Shown here piece by piece: positions 1-12,841 of a DNA stretch of 64,000 nt. Both the position numbers and the translations under genes were made by a program. Under the pieces are notes generated by a model. That model made no database searches. It had not been told where the DNA came from and saw only the letters and a program-made list of their open reading frames with translations. The stretch is from NCBI GenBank assembly GCA_949361645.1, contig OX442419.1, positions 4,846,173 to 4,910,172 of the forward strand, in the 5' to 3' direction. The DNA is from Spongilla lacustris (taxonomy: Eukaryota; Porifera; Demospongiae; Spongillida; Spongillidae). Positions within the stretch are counted from its first letter, which is position 1; every line of letters starts with the position of its first letter.

Positions 1-2330
1 GCTAACAATTTGAAACCTTAAACTATACACAGTGGTTTAGAAGTGTAGTCCATGAGGACATTTTTAATTTAATAGAATCCAAGCACACCAAAGTACAACT
101 ACCACAGCTGTAATGAATTATTGTACATTGATTAAATTCTGTTTTATATTTTTAAGTTACATAATATCAAACCAACGTAATCAAGATTAAAAGTACTGCT
201 TTAAAAACTGAATAACAAAATACCCTGCAGTAGTAAACTACAGATAACTATTTCTTTATTCACTGTTAACAAGTGGTGAAATAACATAATTTCTATTAAT
301 ACAAATTAATTAACTCGAATCAAACCAATGTAATCAAGTATAAGAAAACTGTAATTCAGTATAATAGAAAGTTTTGCTGATGTATTCAGGACTCAGTTTA
401 AAGGCACATTGTTTAAATGCTATCACCAGATGCCATGTGAGTTGAAGCTTGTTGGGTTGTAGCAGTATCTTCATCATATTCCATGTGTACCTCTTGATCC
501 GTTCCCTCCCCAGTAGTAAAAATACACTCAACTAAGTGCTCTTCGAATGATACACACATACATGTACTAGTGACCTCCAATCATTGGGGGCAGGAGCGAA
601 CATTGTGTGGTCCATTGCAAAATGAACATTTAGCCACACATCGATAACTCCTCATGCACCAATGGATCTGACTTGATCCACAGTCTAATTAACTCATCTG
701 TTAGGTTTGCCTGCTGGCCTTCTCAGCAGGACCATTCGATTAGACCAATGTTTCTTTAACTTGATACTTTGATCCTTCTCAGAAAGAAAGCTTTCATCGC
801 TAATAAACTGCCCTGAAGCCTCCCAATCGCTTTTTAAAACCTCTTTATGTATCTGTCGTAAGTGTCCGCGTTGGAAATCGACTTTCCCTTTTAAGCCATA
901 AAACCTTTACAATCATAGAACAATAGCACGATTGCACGTTTATGTCACCGACCAGCTTCGAACAACCAAAAAGTAACTTCGCACATACATGACGATGTAG
1001 AAAAAGAGACGCCGGGTACAATCGCACGCATAAGTCATATTACAGGTATGCATACGATATACGCATGCGTGCACGACACAAAGAGCACAAAGACAGCCCA
1101 GAAAAGAACAAAGACGGCGTTTCCTTAGCCTGCCATTGTTGTCTGGAGCTAGCAGCACGCAAAAGAACCCAATCATCACATAGGATACAGCCCATCTAGA
1201 CAGTTATTAAAACAATTATTAATCACTCAGTCATCGCTATGTCGCGCGTTTGAACCTTACTTGCAGCACTAAACGGAAAGTCGGTTGGAGTCGGCTACGT
1301 TGGAGGATTGGAAATGTATGGGAGATTCGATTGGCCGTGACTCCTTGCTTCGTTCGGTCCTAGAATCGTGTAGAAAAGTGCTTGAAGTTGGTACATCGAA
1401 AAAAATTTCGTTTTTTTACGTATAAAATGGAACATATTACCGCGCATTTAAAGCAAGTACCTATGAGTTTAGTATTATTGGAAACAGCAGAACAAAAGCT
1501 ATTTGCTCCAATACTAAACTGCAAATTTATGTGTTTTGGAAAGCTGATAAAATTCATGTAAGCAGAAATGAAAAAATGCTCATCAAATTCACTTTCGATG
1601 TGCACAGCTTTAAAAAACAAATCCTATTTCTTATTTTACTAATAAAATCTAACACTTCAATTAGTTACAACAATGTTTATCCAAAAAAAATATGCATCAT
1701 TCCCATACCTCATGTCCTGCTGTTAAACCACTGTGCTATACTTTTCTATAAGTAAGAATTTTCTCCTACATCCATCAGGATACAATTGGTCATAATCAGA
1801 TAATTAATCAGTTACGGCATACTTATCGATATCGCGCATACCGGTGAATATTAATTGCATTCACAGGTCCGTTCAATTTCTAACTCTATGGCAGTACATG
1901 TGTGTGGTTTATTATAATTGTTGCTGTGCACTCCATTTGGAGCTGCAATCCCGCTGAGCTCATTCTATTCGTATGGATCAGCAGCTGGTGATGCCGTATG
2001 GATCGTCCAGTGCAATACAACTATACCAGCACCATTTTTATTTTTCGGAAGTGCATACATGACCATTTTTGTAAGTTTAAGTGTGAGCGATACAGCGACA
2101 TGTGTGTATTGTATTCTTGGGAGTGAAGCAAAATCACATTTGATCGCTTTGAAATCTTGAGCAATATTTGTATAATTTTCTATAGTATCAGCATACACTG
2201 CATCAAATTCATGTGCTCAGAAAGTGGACCACTCTATAAGCCACATGCTGGCTTGATAGGGCTAATCTTTACAGATAAATTTCATGTAAATATAAGACTA
2301 GCACCTCTCCAATGGCTATTTAACATTTGA
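1..2330. other. Unassigned AT-rich DNA
   Basis: No reading frame here has recognisable domain content; the longest are under 90 codons and overlap on opposite strands. A short inverted repeat built on TTTAGTATT / CCAATACTAAA lies near 1465-1520. I see no RNA gene and no credible splice-linked coding series. Likely intergenic or intronic. Confidence 0.5.
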
Positions 2331-2337
2331 CCGCTTC

Positions 2338-2440
2338 CACCCCCCCCCCCCCCTGCATGAATCCGCCCGGGGGCGGAGCCTCAGAAACCAACGCTTTTGT
2401 GTTGAAAACCCCTCCAAAAGTACACAAAAACCCCTCCAAA
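2338..2440. repeat. Fragment of hAT-MITE-like repeat with C-run
   Basis: A run of C is followed by a stretch with GGGCGGAGCCTCAG and CCAACGCTTTTGTGT. The same words (GGCGGAGCCC, CCAACGCTTTTT) occur inside the hAT-type MITE at 22480-23448. This is probably a remnant of that family. A short direct repeat (CCCCTCCAAAAGTACACAAA) occurs twice at about 2410-2450. Confidence 0.45.
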
Positions 2441-3274
2441 AGTACACAAAAACAGATCGAGGCTGCATGGGGACAGTATGGAGTCAAGAGCTCAGCTTAT
2501 ACATGTATAGATGATTTCGGTGCGAACCCGCGCGTCACGTGAGAGTCATGTGAAATTTTTGTGGAGGGCAAAACATTATTGAGACGTATGGTAAATCGTG
2601 ATGAATCGGCAGATTTCAAGCGAAAGGAGCGTTACAAACAACAACTGGAGTCGGTGGGGACGACACCAAGCGATGACCTTCGCATGAGGGGTGATGGTCG
2701 TCGTTTCGGCGATGCTATGTCGTTGTGGCAGCGTATAGAGTATGGCAATGTATTTGGCTATTTTATCGATCGCCCGGGAACTTGAAGCCTACAACTAGTT
2801 TCAATCGGGTTCTGTGAGGACTGTGTTTGTGGGGTGTTTCGGCCAAGGCGACCAAAAGTGTAGACCAGGCCCACGAAGCGTGGATTAGGGCCTATTGCAC
2901 GGTCATCTGGCTTGATCGTTGCCGACTGCACTAGCTTGTTATTTTTAAATGAATGCACGGTGTACTTGTCTACAGACCTATCTGTAATCGATAAGCTAGG
3001 TCCATACATGTAGCAAGTAGGCTTATAGCAATCGATCCGCATCGGCAACAGATATCTTAATTTGTCCTCCGTCATGAAGGCCTATTACTTTTGTAGACTG
3101 TATAGCCAAAGGCAAAGCAGGGCAGCATGATAGCACACATGCTCATCATCGTTGCTAAGACATAAGCGTATCCAGCTATTTGGTGCAGATGGGATGGCTG
3201 CATCCCTAACCTAGCTCCCATACTGATCATTTCTGTCTCTGTCGCGAGTCCTGCGTGAACTAGCAAATGACCCT

Positions 3275-3691
3275 CTACAGCTGAAGCAGAGATAATATAA
3301 AACACACCTCTCCTTTTCTTCTTTGCCCCGCTTTCGTCTGCCGCGCTTTCACTGCCATCATTTTGACCAAATACTTCCTCTTGCATGCGATCCTTGAAAG
3401 AAAATCGTGAAGAGACATAGCCACATCACTGGGTTCGTCAAAAGGCTTGCCTACAATAAAAACAAATGACTCCCTCACTCATTTGTGACTTCCACACTTC
3501 CAACTAACATGACACAAAATGGTCGCCACAGATTCGCGAGTACTTCGAAGGCTGCCAATCCTCTCTACGGACCGCTTGAATCCACCTTCGTATAGTCTGC
3601 CTTCATTTTTGAATGGAAACCGATAGAAACCTAAGCCCAAACGCTGACCACCACGATTTCTACAGCCAAAAGCACAACACCTCCATAGCAT
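3275..3691 (-). pseudogene. THAP-like zinc-finger fragment
   Basis: The minus-strand reading from 3691 begins MLWRCCAFGCRNRGGQ and continues through FYRFPFKNEGR. This resembles the start of a THAP (C2CH) DNA-binding domain: a C-x-x-x-C pair, then F-Y-R-F-P. The frame is interrupted by TGA at 3479-3481 and resumes in the same frame with GKPFDEPSDVA, which resembles the tail of many THAP domains (GKPSDDP). The later Cys/His zinc ligands expected after the first pair are not clear, so the domain seems degenerate. THAP domains occur in host regulators and in P-element-type transposases; I cannot tell which this was. Downstream frames to 3072 on the same strand may be further exons but carry no recognised domain. 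Confidence 0.4.
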
Positions 3692-3731
3692 TTCACGTAT
3701 ACCTTGCCCTCCACATCAATTATTCATCGTT

Positions 3732-6420
3732 TTAGGTCACGCGTTTCCAGGGAAATGACTTCTCACCGAAATCATCTATATGTGCAGAGCGCCGATAAAT
3801 CGCCGATAATGTTCCAAACGTATACATGTATATGTCAGTAGTACTGAACTCACCGTTCATTCCTTTAGAAAATACACTGTAATCTCCCTCATCGGAGTCT
3901 GGGGCGGCAGAGCTCCAGACGCTCTGCAACTTTGATGTGAAATCCCTTCGACAAAATAATACATCATAGCAATGAACTTTGGATAGTGCTATGCATTTGC
4001 TTAATTAATATCCCTTCAAATGAATCGATGGCTCACTCTCCAACATTCCTGCTGGACCAGGTCAAGAAATTAGCAATAATTTAATCTTTTCTACGTTTAT
4101 AGGAGATAAAGTGCCTGCATGATTTACACCCCCGCACAGGAAAAAAGTTTTTATTACAACATTAGGTATTTGCAGTATCTCCGAAATAAACCGATGCAAA
4201 TACTGTGGAAATTTGGTGTAACTGATTACATCAAAAATGTACTTCTACTATGTGTGCAATTATTACGATGTTCCCATTTAGTACTACAAATTTATACGCT
4301 GCTACAACTGTTGTATCAAGGATTACAATGCTTGTGCCTGTCACCACATAATACAATATCACTACAATTTTCAACATTTAGTAACTGTTGTAATCAAGAA
4401 GTACAACGTTCCTAATGCCACGCCCACGATTCATTTCCTGGTGTTGCTATAGTTACGCATTTTTCCATGTCACGCCTAGTTCACCCCCTTTCACAGCACA
4501 AAATCAATCAACCATGGTACATGTAACATCAAAGAACAATGTCCTTCACAGATGTTTCTAGACAGTTACACTCGATCCTCCACTAGTGTGTTACCCAGCA
4601 GTTCTCGTAACAATGAAGCCTTCTTGCTTGGGCATGGGATTCCAAGTTGATCTGTTTCTACACCATTGACATGTATGGCATTGTCACAGACCACAGCATT
4701 TGTCAGCTAGAAGAAAAAAAGCATGATTGCTATCAGGCTGAGAAATACCAATGTCTCTCCAGCATACCTCTTTTGACAATTGTAGGTGGGGTGCCCTCTT
4801 AGCTTCTGCATGGATATGCGTGTTGGTCTTTTTGTCTCCTTCCTGCTTGAGCTGATATGAACTATGAAAGTAAAAGTTGTATAAACATTTTCAAGTACAC
4901 AAGTATTAACCTGTGGCTCAGCGTCAGCACAACCAGGAGGATTTGCTGGTGAACCTGCAAGAAATAATAATTTCACAAACACAAAATACCTTAACAGACG
5001 ATGACGTGTTGTGGCTTGAAATCTGTGGAGTGTGCTAAATATAATAAATAAGCCAAGCTTTTAGCTTACGTCTAATTCAAAACTGTCTTCTTCTGGTACG
5101 TTAGTTGTCCCAGTTGACATCGGAGACTCATTCCCCTTGAAGCAAGGAGTTAGCAGTGATTTTAAAGCAACAAGATGCAAAACCTGTTATGAATGCATCT
5201 ACCATTGGAAACCACTTCTGGTTATTTTTCACTACTCCGACATGTTCAAATAGATGCCTTCAAATGATCCAGCACCACCAACTCTGTCTTGTGCTGCAAC
5301 TCCTAGATGTGAAGTAATTTCCTGTTGCAGAACTTGATTTGGCATGGCTTCACTGCAACTAGTCACAATGGTAGTACAAAGGCTTAATTCCAGACTGGAG
5401 AAATTATTTGATAAAACCAATCAAAAATAAGCATCAAACCTTCGTTAGCAAAAATGGTGGAGTTCATATGGCTCCATTTTCATTGTTTGGGAGCTTCTGG
5501 GCTTGCGTTCAATCCAATCACATTACCTTCAAATCATGCCACTGATAATACATGATTAGTTGGAATAAGTAGGCAACGAAACTTGCAAGAGACGTTATTT
5601 GAACCCATGCCGATCACACCCTAAAACGCTGGTTAGGTACATGAGCGATGTATGCTATGACTCAGCGCTGCCTATTACTATTTCCAATAATGAACGCGCT
5701 TAGTATTCAAAAACGGGCATACCTTGATGGCTTCACTCTTCCGATGTATGGTTGCAACTGACGATTCCATCGGTGCCATTCAGACTATATGGTTGCCGAA
5801 TATATCTTTCCTGGTCCAAATCGCGGTTCACAACAATCTGATACAATCTATTTGCTGACTCGAATACATCCCCGTCTTCAAACTGCGGCCGGATTAAATT
5901 CTCACGATAATGTCAGTTCGCTTATAAGTAACTCACGCAATACACTTACAGTTGGTCCCGTGAGCAAAGAAATGGTAAATCTTTCTTCTTCTTTGCTCTC
6001 CAGCTCACGCCTACCCTCAAAATTGCGCAACGTGGCCAAATCACGTGAATCACGGGATTAGTTCTAAGAAATTTCGAGGTTGTAAACAAGAATGATATTT
6101 CAGTGCGTTGTCTTTTTATCACGAGTGAATCAATATCATCGTCAAAGAGTGCTGTCCAGCTTGCGCTGAATTGCGGGTCGAGATACTGCTTGATGGGCAC
6201 GTGACGATTGCCACGGTACTAGTATTGCAGCATGGCCGAATTGTTGCATGAATGTTCCTGTCATCTCTCTAGATCTCGCAAGGGCACTATTCATGTCTCT
6301 GTCACATGGGAGCTGTTCGTGTCTCTTTTACAAATTAAGGAACTGTTCCTGTCTTCTCTCTCACAAGGGTTGGCACAAAGGTACTGTTCCTGTCATCTGT
6401 CATAACTGCATGCAGTCTTC
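3732..6420. other. Unassigned DNA
   Basis: Only short overlapping frames (65-98 codons) on both strands, without recognisable motifs. Possible small exons on the minus strand at 4707-4982 and 5232-5420 are compositionally plausible, but I could not link them by consistent splice phases. No repeat family identified. Confidence 0.4.
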
Positions 6421-6830
6421 CTCATAGATGATCTGTCACGTGTCATCTCTATCACAAGCCATTGCTGTCACAATGTCATCTCTGTCACAAGCCATAGCTG
6501 TCATAAGTGTCACCTCTGTTATAAGCTATCTCTATCACAGTCATCACCTCTGTCACATGCCATCTCCATCTCAAATGTCAACTCTGTCACAAGCCACAAG
6601 CCAATGCCATTACAAGTGTCATCTCTTTCACAAGCCATCTTTGTCACACGTGTCACCTGTCACAAACAACTCCATTATAAGTGCATGTCCCCTGCATTTC
6701 ACAAGCCATCTCCATCACAGGTACCACCTCTGTCACAAGCCATTGAGCACTGTCACAAGTGTCACCTGTCACAATCATCTCAGTACAAGTGCCATTTCTG
6801 TCACAAGCCATTGCACCACCCACTGTTCCC
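6420..6830. repeat. Degenerate tandem repeat (CATCTCTGTCACAAGCCAT family)
   Basis: Words such as TGTCACAAGCCAT, CATCTCTGTCACAAG and AAGTGTCACCT recur irregularly every 24-35 bp. They share CATCAC and TCTCCATC elements with the adjoining 24-bp array, so this looks like a diverged flank of the same minisatellite. Confidence 0.6.
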
Positions 6831-8876
6831 CACCCACTGTTCACTCTGTCTCCATCACCACCCACTATTCCCTCACCATCACTACGCACTGTTCACTCCA
6901 CATCACCACCAACTCATCCCTCTCCGTCACCACCCACTGTTCCCTCTCCATCACCACCCACTGTTCCCTCTCCATCACCACCCACTCTTCTCTCCTCATC
7001 ACCACCCACTGTTCCCTCTGTCTCCATCACCACCCACTGTTCCCTCTCCATCACTGCCCACTGTTCCCTCTCCATCACCACCCACTCTTCTCTCCTCATC
7101 ACCACCCACTGTTCCCTCTCCATCACCACCCACTGTTCCCTCTGTCTCCATCACCGCCCACTGTTCCCTCTCCATCACCCCCACTCTTCCCTCTCCATCA
7201 CCATCCACTGTTCCCTCTGTCTCCATCACCACCCACTGTTCCCTCTCCATCACCACCCACTGTTCCCTCTCCATCACCCCCACTCTTCCCTCTCCATCAC
7301 CACCCACTGTTCCCTCTCCATCACCACCCACTGTTCCCTCTCCATCACCACCCACTGTTCCCTCTCCATCACCCCCACTCTTCCCTCTCCATCACCATCC
7401 ACTGTTCCCTCTGTCTCCATCACCGCCCACTGTTCCCTCTCCATCACCCCCACTGTTCCCTCTCCATCACCACCCACTGTTCCCTCTCCATCACCACCCA
7501 CTGTTCCCTCTCCATCACCATCCACTGTTCCCTCTCCATCACCACCCGGCCACTTCCTCTCCATCGTCACCCACTGTTCCCTGTCCATCACCACCCACTA
7601 TTACCTCTCATCACCACCCACTGTTCCCTCTGTCTCCATCACCACCCACTGTTCCCTCTCCATCACCACCCACTGTTCCCTCTCCATCACCACCCACTGT
7701 TCCCTCTCCATGACCACCCACTGTTCCCTCTCCATCACCACCCACTGTTCCCTCTCCATCACCACCCACTGTTCCCTCTCCATCACCACCCACTGTTCCC
7801 TCTCCATCACCACCCACTGTTCCCTCTCCATCACCACCCACTGTTCCCTCTCCATCACCACCCACTGTTCCCTCTCCATCACCACCCACTGTTCCCTTTC
7901 CATCACCACCCACTGTTCCCTCTCCATCACCACCCACTGTTCCCTCTCCATCACCACCCACTGTTCCCTCTCCATCACCACCCACTGTTCCCTCTCCATC
8001 ACCACCCACTGTTCCCTCTCCATCACCACCCACTGTTCCCTCTCCATCACCACCCACTGTTCCCTCTCCATCACCACCCACTGTTCCCTCTCCATCACCA
8101 CCCACTGTTCCCTCTCCATCACCATCCACTGTTCCCTCTCCATCACCACCCGGCCACTTCCTCTCCATCGTCACCCACTGTTCCCTCTCCATCACCACCC
8201 ACTATTACCTCTCATCACCACCCACTGTTCCCTCTGTCTCCATCACCACCCACTGTTCCCTCTCCATCACCACCCACTGTTCCCTCTCCATCACCACCCA
8301 CTGTTCCCTCTCCATCACCACCCACTATTACCTCTCATCACCACCCACTGTTCCCTCTCCATCACCACCCACTGTTCCCTCTCCATCACCACCCACTGTT
8401 CCCTCTCCATGACCACCCACTGTTCCCTCTCCATCACCACCCACTGTTCCCTCTCCATCACCACCCACTGTTCCCTCTCCATCACCACCCACTGTTCCCT
8501 CTCCATCACCACCCACTGTTCCCTCTCCATCACCACCCACTGTTCCCTCTCCATCACCACCCACTGTTCCCTCTCCATCACCACCCACTGTTCCCTCTCC
8601 ATCACCACCCACTGTTCCCTCTCCATCACCACCCACTGTTCCCTCTCCATCACCACCCACTGTTCCCTCTCCATCACCACCCACTGTTCCCTCTCCATCA
8701 CCACCCACTGTTCCCTCTCCATCACCACCCACTGTTCCCTCTCCATCACCACCCACTGTTCCCTCCACATCACCACCCACTGTTCCCTCTCCATCACCAC
8801 CCACTGTTCCCTCTCCATCACCATCCACTGTTCCCTCTCCATCACCACCCATTGTTCCTTCTCCATCACCATCCAC
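6831..8876. repeat. 24-bp minisatellite, left part
   Basis: Tandem copies of a 24-bp unit, CACCCACTGTTCCCTCTCCA plus TCAC, with sporadic variants (TCTGTCTCC insertion of 6 bp, CCGGCCACTTCC, ATTACCTCTCATC). Between about 7690 and 8110 and again between 8410 and 8760 the copies are almost identical, implying recent homogenisation. A block near 7540-7710 recurs at 8150-8320 (the GGCCACTTCC and ATTACC variants in the same order), showing a higher-order duplication. Because 24 is divisible by 3, several frames on both strands stay open for hundreds of codons (Ser/Pro/Thr- or His/Pro-rich); I regard these as artefacts, not proteins. The array is cut at 8876 by the EnSpm-type element and resumes at 18133. 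Confidence 0.95.
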
Positions 8877-9228
8877 CCCGTCGGAAAAAAACAGGCGCTA
8901 ATCGCCTTATATCGCGCTGGTATACGATTGCGTTTGAGCTAACGTCCATTATTTTATTAATGGCTGAAGCGCGATGAATAACTCTAAATCGCGATGGAAC
9001 TGCCGTTTCCAACGCGTTTCACGATTAATCGCTATATCCCCAAACGCGATAAATCGCAGCGCTCAACGTAACGCTACAATCGCGATTGTAGAAGCGCATG
9101 GTTAAATTTAGCCTATATTGATATTACGTATTTCATAATTATAATCTTCCATTATTGCAATGAAATTATTGACAAAAATTTTTTATTTCATTTCAGGCAA
9201 CACTCGGTGAACAGGTAATGACGTCAGT

Positions 9229-12200
9229 CTACAGTGTCTCCTTGGTAACTGCTGCAACCTGCTTCTTCATTCTTTCCTGCTTGAGAGCAGCTCTCGTATT
9301 CCGGCATTTGGCATTCATACTGCTGATCACTTTTTTCTTCCAACGTTCTTCTTCTGATGGATTAGCCGGGTAGATGTATCGAACGTGTGCTTCAGTATGG
9401 CATGTAAATTATGTCAGTGTATGTGTATAGATATCATGCATGTATTCAGTTTGACTTATATTAATAAAATCTGATCAACTCACCTCTAATTCCACGGATT
9501 ACCCGCTGATCTAGAAGCTCCCGGTTGGGTGCAGGGGTACAGTTACTGGAACCAATTTTTTCTCTCGAAAAAAACACCGTAAGCAGATTGACTGCAAGCC
9601 GAGCTGGAGTGCTTGAAATCATTTCTGCCATAGTCACCTTTCCTAAATCCCCCTGTGGAATCCAGATTTTCAGTTGTTTGTTGATGTGGGATTTAGGATC
9701 CCCTAACCAACAACCTAAATAATCACAAAAATTCTTTTAATGCCTGAGTGGTTAACCGCATGCACATTTTACCTTTTTCGTCTTGCATTGAACTTGGCCC
9801 AATTGGAGCATCCGCGTCAATGTCTGATCCAGGGTAGTCACGCTTGCATGCTAATGTATTTCCGAATTTTGAGCTGCATGCTGGATGGTTTCACATAAAT
9901 ACCTTTAGGACTGTCTAAGGCACTTGATGGTGAATTAAACAGCTTTTTCCCTGTCGCACAACCAGATCGGCCGCTAGTGCAAGATAAAGGAGACAGAGAT
10001 TGCTCCTAGAGAGAAGACATAGTTGACTCACGGTACACGCAGCTATTAAATTATTCGTGACACTGCAAGCAGAATTACCTTGAGATTAGGTTCAGATGCC
10101 ATGACTCTTCCTTTTGGTGTTGTCTCTGGGGCCGGTAATTGCAGGCGCTTTTCAATACCTTCCAGCTTCTATATAATATACACATAAAGACGCATGAGCC
10201 TGATAACACTATGTAACATGATATGCATACCTTCATAACGGCATCTTCGAAGCTCAAACCACCCCACGAGCGTGTGGAATTTGTTGTTCCTCGGGAGTAC
10301 AGCTTCTATTTTAAAACATAACTGTTTAAATCGTGCATAGTATACATGTACACGTAGTGTTTGCACCTTGAGCATTTCATCACTAACTCGCATGAGTTCA
10401 TCCGATCTGGATTTGGTAGACGTTTTCAGTTTTGGTTTAGTAGTAGCTCAGTACCAATCTTGCCAATAGAAAATTAAAAATATGTAAATGTGATGTAATT
10501 ACTTCAGCAATGTGTTCACTTCTCTTCGCACTCACATCCAGGCTGTCAGCATCCTCATCCGAATCTGAACTAGCCGTATGCGTTGAGCCAGTAGGCGAAA
10601 GCTGCGGCGAAATTTCTACAGCTCCATCTGTGTGCACAACATAAATATCTAAATCCTGCAACGCGCAGCGCTACCAAACAAATTATAAGCTAGTACAGCA
10701 CCAAAGCGTAAATGTTACCATTGCTAGTACTAGTAGTAGCACGCATTTTCGTTTGTCGTGTCTCATTTTCGTCTTCGCTTCCGCTAGACATCATTTCTAA
10801 GGCCTCCTGCATTTCACCAGCAGATCCTATAAAGGGCTTGATTAATTATTTCATACGTAGAATGTACACTGTGCAAAAAGTTTTTTATACGATAGTGTAT
10901 ATTTATGCGTATATTTGAGGAATGCGCAAAATATAACCTGTGTTGTATATTTGAAGTGTACGACCGCGTATATTTGAGAATACGCAAGTGTCAAATACGT
11001 CACCGTTTATATAAGCACACCTTCAAAATATACGATAGTGTATTCTTAAGAGTATATTTGAATATACTGTAGTGAGTTATACTACTGCGTATATTTCATT
11101 CCCACTGTTTACATAAGTATACCACAGAATTAATTCATGAGTGGTCAGACCCGTACCCGGACCCACGTGAGGTAGGAAGGTAGGCATCGAAGTCTGGGAA
11201 GGAGTGCTACTTTGCTTCTATTAGTGCTGCTGGACGTCATAGGTTAGCTATATCTGCTTGGTGTACCCGTATATACGGCGGTAAATTTTGTGATTGGTAG
11301 GCCGGGCCCATGGTGCATGGCTATGGCCTATGCTAACTCGCCAGTTGAGTTTGGTCATGATCTCATCGGATCCCAGTAAATGCTACAATGGAAGCAGTAG
11401 AATGCCTACACAGTAGACCTCTATTGGATCCCTGTACAAATGTTTGTGTAGTACGATACAAAAGTGCTCCAATTAGAAATGTGGTTAACTAACCGTGCAT
11501 GTGATTTGTAGATTTTTGGCGGGCTATTTAATGGTCGTGTTGCTTTTGGTATGAACAGACAGAAGGACTGTAAGAATCGCGCTGAGATCTGGGTTTTGAT
11601 CGTTAAATGACAATAGTTCGTCTTTCCAGAGTGTACAAGTTACCGGTATTATGTGTTGTAGTTGCTAAAGAATGAATTCACCTTTCTCTATTTGCACTAG
11701 GTTTGCAAGTGTCCTAAGTGTTCCCGTTCGGTTGAACAACCGAAATGATAGAACAACAGGCATAATGGAGCGCGATATAAAAAGGTATAAGCCTATTCAT
11801 TTGTTGTGTTTTGCTAAGGTTTTTTTTAACTTGCAGACTCCGACCGGACGGTACGGTAAGTGTTACCCCGCACTGTTCCATTGTTTTAAGTCAAACATCG
11901 GAGATAGGAGACAAGAAAGGTAAGCATATCACTTACCCGATAATGTATCTGTTGCTTTATATATAGAATCATGTATAAACAGAACGAGGATATGATATGT
12001 GGTGAGTGAAATATATTAATTTATTGTTCGTATTCTGTACAGGTGCCTAATTGGATCGAATATATGCAGATTGCCGCCTCGGACTGTTAGTTTGTTGTTT
12101 TGTTGTACATGTGCAAAATGATTAAAATTTTATATTGAATAAACTGGATCGGGAACGAGGGGTGGGAGTGGTAGGAGGATAATATACGGAATATGAAGCA

Positions 12201-12704
12201 CTTAGTATACGGTGACCGACAACGTAGCCACAAAGTGAATTCAACGGTTTGCTAAGCAACCACAAATGTCGCGTGATCGGTTATATTTGAATATACGCAC
12301 CTGCGTATATGGTTCTATACGCTGGCGTGTATATTTAAGATGTATATTCAAATATACGCTATAGAATACGCTATCGTATAACAAAGTTTTTGCACAGTGG
12401 TACAAAGTGATTAATACCTAACGCTTCTACAGTTGCCAGGTACGTTTTCTTGTCAGTCCATTTTACCGAGTAGCTATTGCCAACGTTTGGCACCTCGGAG
12501 TCATTGAACTTAATTTTTTTCAAAGGAACAACAGCTTTGCTGTTCTCACTATCAAAGTGGACAATAGCATGAGTTGGGCCTATTGTAAATAAAGATAGCA
12601 ACATTGAACCTTGCAAGTACAAGCAGAATAACATAGGACATGCCACCTATGCGCATGCTTTATTACTCACCTTTCCACGAAGCACTTTCTTTGCGTTTCG
12701 CCAT
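9229..12704 (-). CDS. BEN-domain protein of EnSpm-type transposon copy 1
   Basis: Multi-exon gene read from the minus strand. Exon 1 12671-12704 (MAKRKESASWK) ends in a GTGAGT donor. Exon 2 12418-12579 runs from THAIVHFDSENSK to YLATVEAL. An acidic exon 3 starts at 10826 (GSAGEMQEALEMMSSGSEDE). Further acidic/Ser exons lie at about 10500-10660 and 9772-9900, with exons 9484-9714 and 9229-9389 at the end. The last two carry a BEN domain: ARLAVNLLTVFFSREKIGSS, then RYIYPANPSEEERWKKKV and MNAKCRNTRAALKQ, with stop TAG at 9229-9231. BEN domains bind DNA or mediate protein contacts in chromatin and viral factors. The exon 1/2 and 2/3 junctions are both phase 1 and match the BEN gene of copy 2 (61760-63628). 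A transposon at 10867-12399 lies in the intron after exon 2. Middle exon boundaries are uncertain. Role is inferred: DNA binding or regulation for the element. Confidence 0.7.
10867..12399. mobile_element. CACTG-ended non-autonomous DNA transposon (1.5 kb), nested
   Basis: Begins CACTGTGCAAAAA at 10867 and ends TTTTTGCACAGTG at 12399, with TSD gta at 10864-10866 and 12400-12402. Both subterminal regions are packed with TATACG/CGTATA words (10890-11100 and 12280-12385). No transposase frame is recognisable inside. The CACTG end and 3-bp TSD fit the CMC (CACTA/Mirage/Chapaev) group. Elements at 34445-40330 and 46361-46498 have similar termini. It is inserted in an intron of the copy 1 BEN gene, so it arrived after that element. 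Confidence 0.85.
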
Positions 12705-12841
12705 CTTCTGTCAAAAAATGAACACGTGAAACCGAAGCAGCTGCTCACAATGTAGATTTATTAAGTAGATAGGAAGAGGTCAGTCGCAATAGCACAGCGC
12801 ATGCGCAAAATTAAATTTTGAATTTGAAGTTCAGCCCGGCA
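12705..12841. promoter_or_regulatory. Putative bidirectional promoter of transposon copy 1
   Basis: Only 137 bp separate the start codons of the divergently transcribed BEN gene (ATG complement at 12702-12704) and transposase (ATG at 12842). It presumably holds the core promoter elements and 5' leaders of both. No clear TATA box was identified. In copy 2 the corresponding gap is 61568-61759 (192 bp). Confidence 0.45.

Noticed and set aside
6428..8977. Very long ORFs (up to about 850 codons) in the left minisatellite
   Set aside because: They arise from a 24-bp unit without stops in several frames on both strands; composition is pure repeat ([16 protein letters not shown]) and there is no unique domain or proper gene structure.
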